A stretch of DNA of 45,770 bases from Dehalococcoidia bacterium (lineage in GTDB: Bacteria; Chloroflexota; Dehalococcoidia; Dehalococcoidales; Fen-1064), in assembly GCA_011171075.1 (NCBI GenBank), contig DUFD01000010.1, positions 1 through 45,770 on the forward strand, given 5' to 3'. The notes beneath the pieces were generated by a model. That model saw only the letters and a list, made by a program, of their open reading frames with translations. It did not search any database and was not told the origin of the DNA. Every line of letters starts with the position of its first letter. Position 1 is the first letter of the stretch. The translations under genes and the position numbers were made by a program. Shown piece by piece: positions 9,148 to 16,287 of the stretch.

Positions 9148-10078
9148 CAGCTTAATGATTGAGACCAGAAACCTGACCAAGAGGTTCGGAGATTTCACCG
9201 CTGTTGATGGCATAAATCTGGCGGTGCAGCAGGGGACCATCCACGGATTTGTCGGGCCTAATGGGGCTGGTAAGACAACGACCATGAAGATGCTAACCGG
9301 AGCTATCTGGTGCAGCCAGGGAGAGGGCTATATCAAAGGCCATGAAATTGGTTCGACTCCGGCCAAACAGATTATCGGTTATTCACCGGAGCATGCCTTC
9401 TTTTATAACGACATGGTCGCCTCTGACTACTTATCTTATATGGCAAGAATCTGCGGGGTAGAAAGGTCAGAAGCGAGAAAGAAAGCCCTGGACCTTCTCA
9501 ACTGGCTTGACCTAGGAGGGTTCGCCGAAAGTAAAGTAGGTGGTTTTAGTGCCGGCATGAAGCAGAGACTCGGTTTAGCACAAGCCCTAATACACGAGCC
9601 TGAACTGCTAATCCTGGATGAGCCCACAGCCAACATGGACCCATCGGGAAGGATATCTATCCTGGATAAACTGAGAGAACTCTCTCACGAGAGCAATGTG
9701 ACCATCTTTCTCTCGAGCCACATACTTTCCGAACTGGAGCAAGTGGTCGATTTTATGACTATGATTGATAGGGGCCGGATTGTGGTGGAAGGGAATATGA
9801 CCGAACTGAGAAGAAGATTCTCCGGTAACCACTTTTTGCTGAAAACCTCTCAGAATGAGAAGATACTGGAAGTGATCAAAGAGAAGGGACTGTTCAGGGA
9901 AAGCTGGACAGATACCGAAGATTTCATCCATATGATAAGTGACGACACAACTGCTCTGAGAAAAGTGGTGGTGGAAGTAGTAGTTCAGACCGGCGCGGAG
10001 CTTGAGCATTTCAGTGAGGAACGTGCCAGTCTCCAAGATATCTATCGTAAGACAATGAGCATGGAAGAAGAGGAATAG
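9140..10078 (+). CDS. ABC transporter ATPase (ABC-2/NosF-like)
   Basis: A 312-residue ABC ATPase of the drug/NosF/Nat exporter class. Walker A GPNGAGKT at 39-46, signature F-S-A-G-M-K-Q at 136-142, Walker B LLILDEP at 156-162 and H-loop H194. About 100 residues follow the nucleotide-binding domain, usual for this class. The GTG start lies inside the last codons of the propeller gene and has AGGAAGG about 7 nt upstream. The permease gene begins 3 nt after its stop, giving a three-gene operon. The layout resembles nosD-nosF-nosY, in which an extracytoplasmic repeat protein is served by an ABC-2 pair. Confidence 0.93.
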   Translation: MDSSLMIETRNLTKRFGDFTAVDGINLAVQQGTIHGFVGPNGAGKTTTMKMLTGAIWCSQGEGYIKGHEIGSTPAKQIIGYSPEHAFFYNDMVASDYLSYMARICGVERSEARKKALDLLNWLDLGGFAESKVGGFSAGMKQRLGLAQALIHEPELLILDEPTANMDPSGRISILDKLRELSHESNVTIFLSSHILSELEQVVDFMTMIDRGRIVVEGNMTELRRRFSGNHFLLKTSQNEKILEVIKEKGLFRESWTDTEDFIHMISDDTTALRKVVVEVVVQTGAELEHFSEERASLQDIYRKTMSMEEEE

Positions 10079-10081
10079 ACC

Positions 10082-11089
10082 GTGAGCTTCCGACAAGTTT
10101 TAGAAAAGTTCACCACCACGATGGGCAAACCAGCCATAGTAATGGAACAGACCCTGAAAGAGCTTATGGGCCTCAGGAGATTGGTATTGGTGATAGCTGC
10201 CGGCTTGATACCGGCTATATTCTTCGGAGCAGTGGTTTGGAGGGAGAGCTTCCGTTCCGGGGCTATGTCTCTTGAGATGCAGACCCATACCTTTGTCGGT
10301 TATTTCCTGATTTTCTCCTTTATCTGGATAGCCGGATTCTACATTACTTATATGATAATAACCAGTGGTATGGACTTCGTTTCAAAAGAGGAAGAGGAAG
10401 GGACTCTCCTCCTCATGGTGAGTAAGCCCATAGGCAGATTTCAGTTCATAATTGGTAAATTCCTGGCCCTCTTGATAACTACTCTACTTATCGAGCTAGT
10501 GGTACTTTTCGGGTCTATTTTGATATTCTGGGCACTGCTGGGTCTGGAGCCTGAGAGCGTTCGAGCGCTCGTGGGGCTGGTATTCTGGATATTCCTGTAT
10601 TCTATCCTTATAGTTATCCTTTTTGATGCTCTTACTATTGCTATATCCACACTATTCAAGGGTAAGGTGATAAAAACAGTCCTGACCATGTTACTGGTCA
10701 TGCTCGTTTTTGGTGTCGGTCCAATTCTAAGGATGGTCTGGCCCACTGCCTACGAGAACTACCATCTCTACTATATTGACCCCGGATATCACCTGGGTAA
10801 TACCTATGTCTCTATCTCTGAACAGGCCATAAGCGGGAGAATGACGCCACAAAGCCAGGCCTATCTCGGGATATTCACCGGTACCTACAAAGCAGGAATG
10901 GAGGAGCTGGTGCTGGCAATGTTTACGGGCTCCTCCGAATCCTTCGACCCCGATATTCGTGCAATGCCACCTTCACTGGAGCAAACCAACTACCTCAATC
11001 CGCTGGTCTCAGTACTGCTCTGCCTTGTGGTATCAGCAGCTGCCCTTGGAGGAGCTAAGGTGGCCATAGAGAGAAGAGAGGTCTACTAG
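10082..11089 (+). CDS. ABC-2 type permease, NosY-like
   Basis: A 335-residue membrane protein with six predicted helices (about 29-51, 71-95, 125-152, 162-190, 195-215, 303-325). Between helices 2 and 3 is the cytoplasmic E-E-E-G-T-L-L-L-M-V-S-K-P segment typical of ABC-2/NosY permeases, which contacts the ATPase. A large loop of about 85 residues between helices 5 and 6 probably faces outward and could touch the propeller protein. GTG start 3 nt after the ATPase stop. Exporter direction is inferred from family only; the cargo is unknown. Confidence 0.88.
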   Translation: MSFRQVLEKFTTTMGKPAIVMEQTLKELMGLRRLVLVIAAGLIPAIFFGAVVWRESFRSGAMSLEMQTHTFVGYFLIFSFIWIAGFYITYMIITSGMDFVSKEEEEGTLLLMVSKPIGRFQFIIGKFLALLITTLLIELVVLFGSILIFWALLGLEPESVRALVGLVFWIFLYSILIVILFDALTIAISTLFKGKVIKTVLTMLLVMLVFGVGPILRMVWPTAYENYHLYYIDPGYHLGNTYVSISEQAISGRMTPQSQAYLGIFTGTYKAGMEELVLAMFTGSSESFDPDIRAMPPSLEQTNYLNPLVSVLLCLVVSAAALGGAKVAIERREVY

Positions 11090-11272
11090 CAGACCCCCTT
11101 CCTCTTGTCACGATAGAACCGCAGATACACACAGTTCAGTCATTAGTGCCTATATACAACTATACAGCAATCCTGCAAAACGTGGCTTGACGAAACAGTA
11201 AATCGTTACCCAACAATCTACAAGAAAGTGACATGTTTGGTTGTTGTAACCCAGATTTCTTAATCCCCACTA

Positions 11273-11491
11273 TTAGCATTGTTTGAGCAGAACCCTTACT
11301 TTTAGTTGTGGAGCTTCTGAAGTTGGCGTGGATATTGGCTCGGTTAGTGTAGCACCGCATTCGCCACAATAATCATATTCTGGAGGATTGCTAATACCAC
11401 AGTTGGGACAAACCCTCTCTAGCTTCGCTCCACATTTACCGCAGAATTTCTGATTGTCTGGATTAACTGTCTGGCAGTTCGGGCACTTCAC
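11273..11491 (-). CDS. Double zinc-ribbon protein, probable remnant of a larger protein
   Basis: A 72-residue protein with two zinc ribbons: C-P-N-C...C-G-K-C and C-P-N-C...C-G-E-C within the first 48 residues. In known proteins this double zinc-ribbon is usually an N-terminal module ahead of an adenylate/guanylate cyclase, kinase or membrane domain. Here the frame stops about 24 residues after the second ribbon and nothing recognisable follows downstream, so it is either a stand-alone small protein or a truncated gene. The start is GTG at 11491 with no clear ribosome binding site. It lies between the ABC cassette and tRNA-Lys, on the opposite strand from the cassette. Confidence 0.6.
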   Translation of the reverse strand: MKCPNCQTVNPDNQKFCGKCGAKLERVCPNCGISNPPEYDYCGECGATLTEPISTPTSEAPQLKVRVLLKQC

Positions 11492-11804
11492 GACTCACTC
11501 GAAAGTACTGGCTCGGTGCTCACAGTCTAGGGGTATTTAGAGTTGGTGTCAAGGGAATTCAAGCATGACTTTAAGGCTCAAAGGAAAGGTAGTACATTGA
11601 CTATACCAGGAGTTGTGATTAGGAAATCCGCGTCACAATAGCCTAGCATGTCACTTTATAGTAAATTGTTGGATATATAAACGTAGCTCGTGATTACTTG
11701 AAAATAAGGCCTAAAAAAATGAAATCAGGGTGTCGGTTGACCTAGTGTCTTGACACCCTGATTCGCTCTAATATCCCTTGGCAGGGACGGTCTTCGGAAG
11801 CTAG
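11492..11804. other. 313-bp non-coding stretch holding the tRNA-Lys terminator
   Basis: No protein-coding frame is supported. It contains the hairpin and T-run at 11713-11763 and otherwise nothing recognised. If the tRNA-bounded segment is an integrated element, this would be its right-end region, where an integrase gene would normally be expected; none is present. Confidence 0.6.
11713..11763 (-). terminator. Intrinsic terminator of tRNA-Lys
   Basis: On the minus strand a perfect 12-bp stem (AATCAGGGTGTC at 11763-11752 pairing with GACACCCTGATT at 11734-11723, loop 17 nt) is followed 3 nt later by a run of seven T. It lies about 42 nt downstream of the tRNA 3' end. The 5' arm is identical to a 12-nt stretch of the tRNA itself (11830-11841, same strand). 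Confidence 0.6.
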
Positions 11805-11877
11805 TAGGCCGTGCAGGTCTCGAACCTGCGACACCCTGATTAAAAGTCAGGTGCTCTACCAACTGAGCTAACGGCCC
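11805..11877 (-). tRNA. tRNA-Lys (anticodon UUU)
   Basis: A 73-nt cloverleaf. Acceptor GGGCCGT pairs with ACGGCCT (one G-U at 1-72), D-stem GCTC/GAGC, anticodon stem CCTGA/TCAGG with loop CTTTTAA (anticodon TTT, lysine), variable loop GTGTC, T-stem GCAGG/CCTGC with loop TTCGAGA, discriminator A. The 3' CCA is not encoded. Its last 35 nt are repeated exactly at 5270-5304. Confidence 0.97.
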
Positions 11878-11962
11878 ATACGTAACTACGCTCAGATTTT
11901 ACGCTAAATGAAATGTAAAAGCAAACTGGTGAGCACCTGATTCTTGAACCTCTTGTCTCCTG

Positions 11963-11991
11963 TTGACAAAGAGCATCCGAGGGACTATAGT
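11963..11991 (+). promoter_or_regulatory. Strong sigma70-type promoter
   Basis: Perfect TTGACA at 11963-11968, a 17-nt spacer and TATAGT at 11986-11991 (5/6). It faces the small membrane-protein gene at 12096, leaving a leader of roughly 100 nt, and could also feed mutS2. Confidence 0.55.
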
Positions 11992-12095
11992 CTACTTCGA
12001 AGCACACCGCATACACTGACCAGTTGCATCCGCTTTCCCCGACCTCAAATAAGCGTTTCATTTATTGAAGTAAAAAGAAAAGGGAGGGTGATTCT

Positions 12096-12350
12096 ATGTG
12101 GGAACGTTGGAACAATCATGAATGGATAGTGAGTATGGGTAGCAAGTGGTCGATGTGGGGTGGTTTGTGCTGGACTCTTGGTATCATTTTTGCTTTGATT
12201 GGAATTATTGGTGACGCCGCTAATACTAATCCCGGCCTAGCACCAACGTCCTGGCTCTTGCTGGCAGTCGCCGCTTTCGCGGCTAGCATAGCCTGGTATA
12301 TTGGCTGGGCAATAGCTGTATATATAGATGCCAAAAAGAACAAGAAGTAG
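12096..12350 (+). CDS. Small two-helix membrane protein (84 aa), unknown function
   Basis: No family recognised. An amphiphilic N-terminus with five tryptophans is followed by two hydrophobic helices (about residues 21-41 and 52-76) and a basic tail (DAKKNKK). The ATG has a good ribosome binding site (GGGAGGG about 7 nt upstream) and a strong promoter further up. It is transcribed toward mutS2. Confidence 0.65.
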   Translation: MWERWNNHEWIVSMGSKWSMWGGLCWTLGIIFALIGIIGDAANTNPGLAPTSWLLLAVAAFAASIAWYIGWAIAVYIDAKKNKK

Positions 12351-12512
12351 CTGCACACACGAGTAAAGCAGTTCATTCAAACAGCAATAAAATAGTCGCG
12401 GCCACTCTGCCTCCACCTTGCTGACACCTTGATACCTAGGACGAGGTAAATATCCAGATTTCGCCGCCACTCTTATTCGTTTCACTGTGACAGGCCAGTT
12501 GTCCAGCCGACA

Positions 12513-12521
12513 TGGTACAAT
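12513..12521 (+). promoter_or_regulatory. Possible extended -10 promoter of mutS2
   Basis: TGGTACAAT fits the extended -10 pattern TGnTAnnnT. Its predicted start near 12528 lies downstream of an in-frame GTG at 12487, which would favour the TTG at 12553 as the mutS2 start. No good -35 box is present. Confidence 0.3.
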
Positions 12522-12552
12522 ATACCCACTGATAGAAAAGAGGATAGTGTCG

Positions 12553-14931
12553 TTGGACGAGAAAAGCCTGGAAATGCTGGAGTTCCACCGGGTAAAAGAA
12601 ATCATCGCCGGATTCACCTCCTTTCCAGCCAGTCAGAAATTGGCCCTTGGTCTGCCCTGTTCAAATGATTATAGTCGGATTTCCCTGCTCCTCGGACAGT
12701 CGACCGAGGCACGAAAACTGCTTACGAACGAAGGCGAATTCTCTACCGGAGACGTCGTCGACTCCCGGGAGGAAGTACGTATGGCCGCCCGTGGCCGCAT
12801 ACTTGAGCCACTAGTCTTGGTCAGTATCGGGCAAACAATGGCTGCAGTTCGTCGCCTCCGCAGCAAGCTAAGCCAGATGGCCGATGAATTCCCCTTGCTC
12901 TGGGATGTAGCTCGCCATATCGTACCTCTAAACCAGCTCGAAAAGGATATCTCGAGATGCCTTACACCGGACGGAGAAGTGCTCGATTCCGCTTCGCCCC
13001 ACCTGGCCACGACCAGACAGCGACTGAGAACAACACGCCAGCAGCTACACAAACGCCTGGAAGCCATTATCAGGTCGGCCCGGGGGCGCCGAATCGTCCA
13101 GGAGCCGATTATTACCGAGAGGGAAGGCAGATACGTCATCCCCATCAAAATGGACTCCCGAAGGGAAATAAGGGGTATCGTCCACGACGTATCCAATACC
13201 GGCGCCACGGCGTTTATCGAGCCATGGACGACTATTGAGGCAGGCAATGAACTCCGGCAACTGGTCGTGGAGGAGCAGCACGAGATAGAAAGGATTCTCC
13301 AGGAACTCAGTGCCAGAGCAGGCGCTTATGAAGACGAGATATGCAACAACATCGCCCTGGCCGCCGAGGTAGACCTGGTACTGGCCAAGGCAAGATACGC
13401 ACGCCAGGCGCAGGCCACCGAAGCCACCCCGGTACTTTTCAGTGATGGAAACAGACCAAAGGGCGTCGAGACCGGTATTTTACGACTTGTCAAGGCAAGT
13501 CACCCCCTGCTCGGTGAGAAGGCGATACCGCTTTCCGTAGAAATGGGGCGTGACTTCTCTATCCTGGTTATCACCGGACCAAATACGGGCGGCAAGACAG
13601 TTGCCCTGAAGACCATCGGGTTGCTCAGCCTGATGACACAGGCTGGTCTGCCGATACCCGCCTCCGAGGAAAGCTGTATGCCGGTCTTTGACAGCGTATT
13701 CGTTGACATCGGTGACGAGCAGAGCATTGAGCAGACGCTGTCCACCTTTAGCTGGCACATGGGCAACATCATCCGAATTATCGGCCAGGCCACCGGACAC
13801 AGCCTGGTGCTTCTCGATGAGCTTGGCACCAGCACCGACCCCGCCCAGGGTTCTGCCCTGGCACAAGCGATTCTACAGCACTTCCTGTCCAGCGGCACCA
13901 TTGCCGTAGCAACGACACACTATAGCGACCTGAAGGCATTTGCTCATGCCACGCCTGGACTACAGAACGCCTCGCTAGACTTCGACCCGGATACGCTGGC
14001 ACCGACCTATCACCTGACAGTCGGTATCCCCGGAGGTAGCAATGCCTTGGCCACCGCGGCACGCCTTGGTCTCCCTGCGGATATCATTGAGGACGCTAGA
14101 GGGGTACTTGCCCAGGGCACCCAGGAACTGGAAACCCTGCTGGTCGACCTTACACGGCAAAAAGAACAGGCTGAGGACCAACGCCGGGAACTCGAAAAGG
14201 CGAGACACGAGGTAGAGCGACAGAATACCGAACTAGAGAGTCGGCTCCAGCGGCTGCAGACAGAGGAGCGGACGGTAATCCAGGAAGCTCGTGACCGGGT
14301 CGTGCGGGAGGTAGCAACTCTGCAGCAGGAAATCCGCCGGGCAGCGTCACAATTACGAAAGGCCAGGGCCAGAGAGACTCTCGAGGAGGGCCGGCGGGTA
14401 CTGGCCACAGTACGGGAGCAGCTCAAAGACGAGAAATGGCAACCCAGAGTAGCCGATGATACAGGTGAGGAACTGGTAAGCCGTATTTCGCCCGGCGATA
14501 CCGTCTGGTTGAAAGAGGCAAATGTCCCGGCAACCGTGCTCTCAATATCGGCTAAGAACAGGCAGCTGGAGGTCCAGGCGGGTTTCACCAGAATAAAACT
14601 CGGTATCGACGGCGTGGCGCGGGTAACAATCCCGACTGGTGGGGATAGAGGGCAACCGGCACCGGCAATAATCACCGGCAGGTCCAGGTCGGTCCCCACA
14701 GAGCTTCACCTGCGAGGGAAACGGGCCGAAGAGGTGGAGTGGTTACTGAACGGCTATATCGATGATGCCTCCCTGGCCGGACTGCACGAGGTGCGGATTG
14801 TTCACGGCAGTGGTACTGGCGCCCTGCGTAACATTGTCAGGGAACTGCTGCCGTATCATCCTCTGGTGAAGTCATTCCGTCCCGGCGGCAGGGGCGAGGG
14901 TGGCAACGGCGTCACCATCGTACAGCTATAG
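12553..14931 (+). CDS. mutS2: MutS2 ATPase/nuclease (RqcU-type, ribosome collision and recombination control)
   Basis: A 792-residue MutS2. The family acts on collided ribosomes (in Bacillus subtilis it splits stalled ribosomes) and has been linked to suppression of recombination. Seen: family N-terminus DEKSLEMLEFHRVKEI; Walker A G-P-N-T-G-G-K-T near residue 342; Walker B L-V-L-L-D-E-L near 418; a long Arg/Glu/Gln-rich coiled coil at about 533-626; a C-terminal Smr domain from about 717 with E-L-H-L-R-G and the H-G-x-G-x-G-x-L signature. An in-frame GTG exists 66 nt upstream, but AGAGGA at 12539-12544 is correctly spaced for the TTG at 12553 and the protein then begins like other MutS2 proteins. 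A Vms1-like release-factor gene starts 24 nt after the stop. Confidence 0.95.
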   Translation: MDEKSLEMLEFHRVKEIIAGFTSFPASQKLALGLPCSNDYSRISLLLGQSTEARKLLTNEGEFSTGDVVDSREEVRMAARGRILEPLVLVSIGQTMAAVRRLRSKLSQMADEFPLLWDVARHIVPLNQLEKDISRCLTPDGEVLDSASPHLATTRQRLRTTRQQLHKRLEAIIRSARGRRIVQEPIITEREGRYVIPIKMDSRREIRGIVHDVSNTGATAFIEPWTTIEAGNELRQLVVEEQHEIERILQELSARAGAYEDEICNNIALAAEVDLVLAKARYARQAQATEATPVLFSDGNRPKGVETGILRLVKASHPLLGEKAIPLSVEMGRDFSILVITGPNTGGKTVALKTIGLLSLMTQAGLPIPASEESCMPVFDSVFVDIGDEQSIEQTLSTFSWHMGNIIRIIGQATGHSLVLLDELGTSTDPAQGSALAQAILQHFLSSGTIAVATTHYSDLKAFAHATPGLQNASLDFDPDTLAPTYHLTVGIPGGSNALATAARLGLPADIIEDARGVLAQGTQELETLLVDLTRQKEQAEDQRRELEKARHEVERQNTELESRLQRLQTEERTVIQEARDRVVREVATLQQEIRRAASQLRKARARETLEEGRRVLATVREQLKDEKWQPRVADDTGEELVSRISPGDTVWLKEANVPATVLSISAKNRQLEVQAGFTRIKLGIDGVARVTIPTGGDRGQPAPAIITGRSRSVPTELHLRGKRAEEVEWLLNGYIDDASLAGLHEVRIVHGSGTGALRNIVRELLPYHPLVKSFRPGGRGEGGNGVTIVQL

Positions 14932-14955
14932 CTTAAAATTTCTGGTACGAAGAAA

Positions 14956-15717
14956 ATGCTGGTCTCACGACAATACCGTCTCAACCGATTAAAGACTCTC
15001 AAACTGCTGAACGACTTAGAAGTGACTGGCGTTCAGTCCGCATCCATATATCTGCCACCCGGACTTGTGGAATCAGATGCCAGGGAACTGATAGACAAAG
15101 CACTCCCGACGCAGGATATTCCTCTGGACATTATAGAAATGGTCGCGGCATCACAAACAGGAGCAATCGTTTTATGGAGTCCATCCAGGAAGCTGCTCGT
15201 CCAGCCACCTTTCCCCATGAAAGAACGTTTCATCTCCGCAGATATTGACACCGAGCCGTTGCGCTCCATGCTGGAGAGCGCCTCTACAGTCGCCCTGATT
15301 ATGGTACGTCTTGGTGCTTTCAGTATCGGCGTCTGCCGAGGTGAGCAGCTTATCACCAGCAAGACCGGCACCGGCCTCGTGCACGGCCGACACAGGAAAG
15401 GCGGTTCGTCACAGAGGCGTTTCGAGAGGCGCCGGGAGAACCAGGCCCGTGACTTCCTGGAGCGAGTCTGTGGTCACGCCAGGCAGCAGCTGGGACCCTA
15501 CATTAGAGACATTGATTACCTTGTCTATGGCGGCGCACGGACGACCATTCAGTCGCTCAAAAAGCAGTGCCCGTTCCTGGGCCAGTTTGAAGACCGCACC
15601 CTACCATCAATGCTGAACATACCCCGACCGCGCCGGGCAGTGCTGGAAGAAGCCATCACCGATGTATGGACGAGCACAATTACCGAGTGGCATGATAGAG
15701 AGGCATCAGAGATATAA
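14956..15717 (+). CDS. Vms1-like peptidyl-tRNA hydrolase / eRF1-type release factor (VLRF1 family)
   Basis: A 253-residue protein with the signature of bacterial Vms1-like eRF1-domain proteins (acVLRF1/baeRF type). The diagnostic loop is G140-L-V-H-G-R-H-R-K-G-G-S-S-Q153 followed by an Arg-rich helix (RRFERRRENQ); in Vms1/ANKZF1 the matching G-S-Q loop releases nascent chains from peptidyl-tRNA on split large subunits. The flanking region (around 110-135: STVALIMVRLGAFSIGVCRGE) fits the eRF1 middle-domain fold. It lies 24 nt after mutS2 on the same strand, so the two are almost certainly co-transcribed. No ankyrin, VIM or zinc-finger domains are present, unlike the eukaryotic protein. The ribosome binding site is weak (ACGAAG). 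Family assignment rests on reading the loop, without a search. Confidence 0.8.
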   Translation: MLVSRQYRLNRLKTLKLLNDLEVTGVQSASIYLPPGLVESDARELIDKALPTQDIPLDIIEMVAASQTGAIVLWSPSRKLLVQPPFPMKERFISADIDTEPLRSMLESASTVALIMVRLGAFSIGVCRGEQLITSKTGTGLVHGRHRKGGSSQRRFERRRENQARDFLERVCGHARQQLGPYIRDIDYLVYGGARTTIQSLKKQCPFLGQFEDRTLPSMLNIPRPRRAVLEEAITDVWTSTITEWHDREASEI

Positions 15718-15724
15718 CGTAGTT

Positions 15725-15749
15725 AAAAGACCATATCGATTAGTCTTTT
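15725..15749. terminator. Possible weak bidirectional terminator
   Basis: AAAAGAC (15725-15731) and GTCTTTT (15743-15749) form a 7-bp A/T-rich stem between the convergent VLRF1 gene and the SpoIIAA-like gene, with a T-run for the plus strand. The right arm overlaps the end of the minus-strand gene. Confidence 0.3.
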
Positions 15750-16132
15750 TCCATGCCTAACCAGATACGGGCGGTCACGGGGTCAGCAAAGACAATTACC
15801 ACCTCCGGGTAGTGCAACCTGAACATGCCCTCATAGAACTTCGCTAAATCCCAGGCGTGGTAATCAGATTCGGCCACGACAATGGCACAGTGGTGCGTAA
15901 CAGGCGGTTCCGGTAAGTCCATTCGTTGCTCGATTACCCTTGATATATCCTCTGTCGCAATCTGCCTGAAGGCACCAGGTTCTATCACTAATAACTCATA
16001 AAGCGGCGTCCTTATACGCTTATCGACTGCATGGGCCAGCTCGTATTCGATAAACTCCTGGGCCGTTACAAGCCCGCTGGCCACAGCATTAATGAAATGA
16101 CCGTCATCAGAGACTGAATATTTAATCGGCAT
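15740..16132 (-). CDS. SpoIIAA/STAS-like protein of unknown function
   Basis: A 130-residue single-domain protein. The layout (N-terminal strand pair YSVSDDGHFINAVASGLVTAQEF, central YELLVIEPGAFRQI, later HCAIVVAESDYHAWDLAKFYEGMF and the C-terminal VFADPVTARIWLG) matches the SpoIIAA-like/STAS-like family of small alpha/beta proteins, whose roles are mostly unknown. No catalytic or phosphorylation site can be assigned. It is a stand-alone gene running toward the mutS2-VLRF1 unit. Confidence 0.6.
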   Translation of the reverse strand: MPIKYSVSDDGHFINAVASGLVTAQEFIEYELAHAVDKRIRTPLYELLVIEPGAFRQIATEDISRVIEQRMDLPEPPVTHHCAIVVAESDYHAWDLAKFYEGMFRLHYPEVVIVFADPVTARIWLGMEKD

Positions 16133-16287
16133 CGCTTACGTCATACCACCTTGCCGATAATTCAGCTGCGTTACTTTGTTAGAAAATGTGAATCCAGGTA
16201 CTGTACTCAGGCGTATTGCAACAGTAGTATAAGGTAAGCTTTGCCGGAAGTCAATATATGAAAATATAATCTTACGGGTTCGTGAAA

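Noticed and set aside
5305-11804. Integrase, transposase or phage genes inside the tRNA-bounded segment
   Set aside because: Both strands were read and no recombinase motif or mobile-element gene is present.
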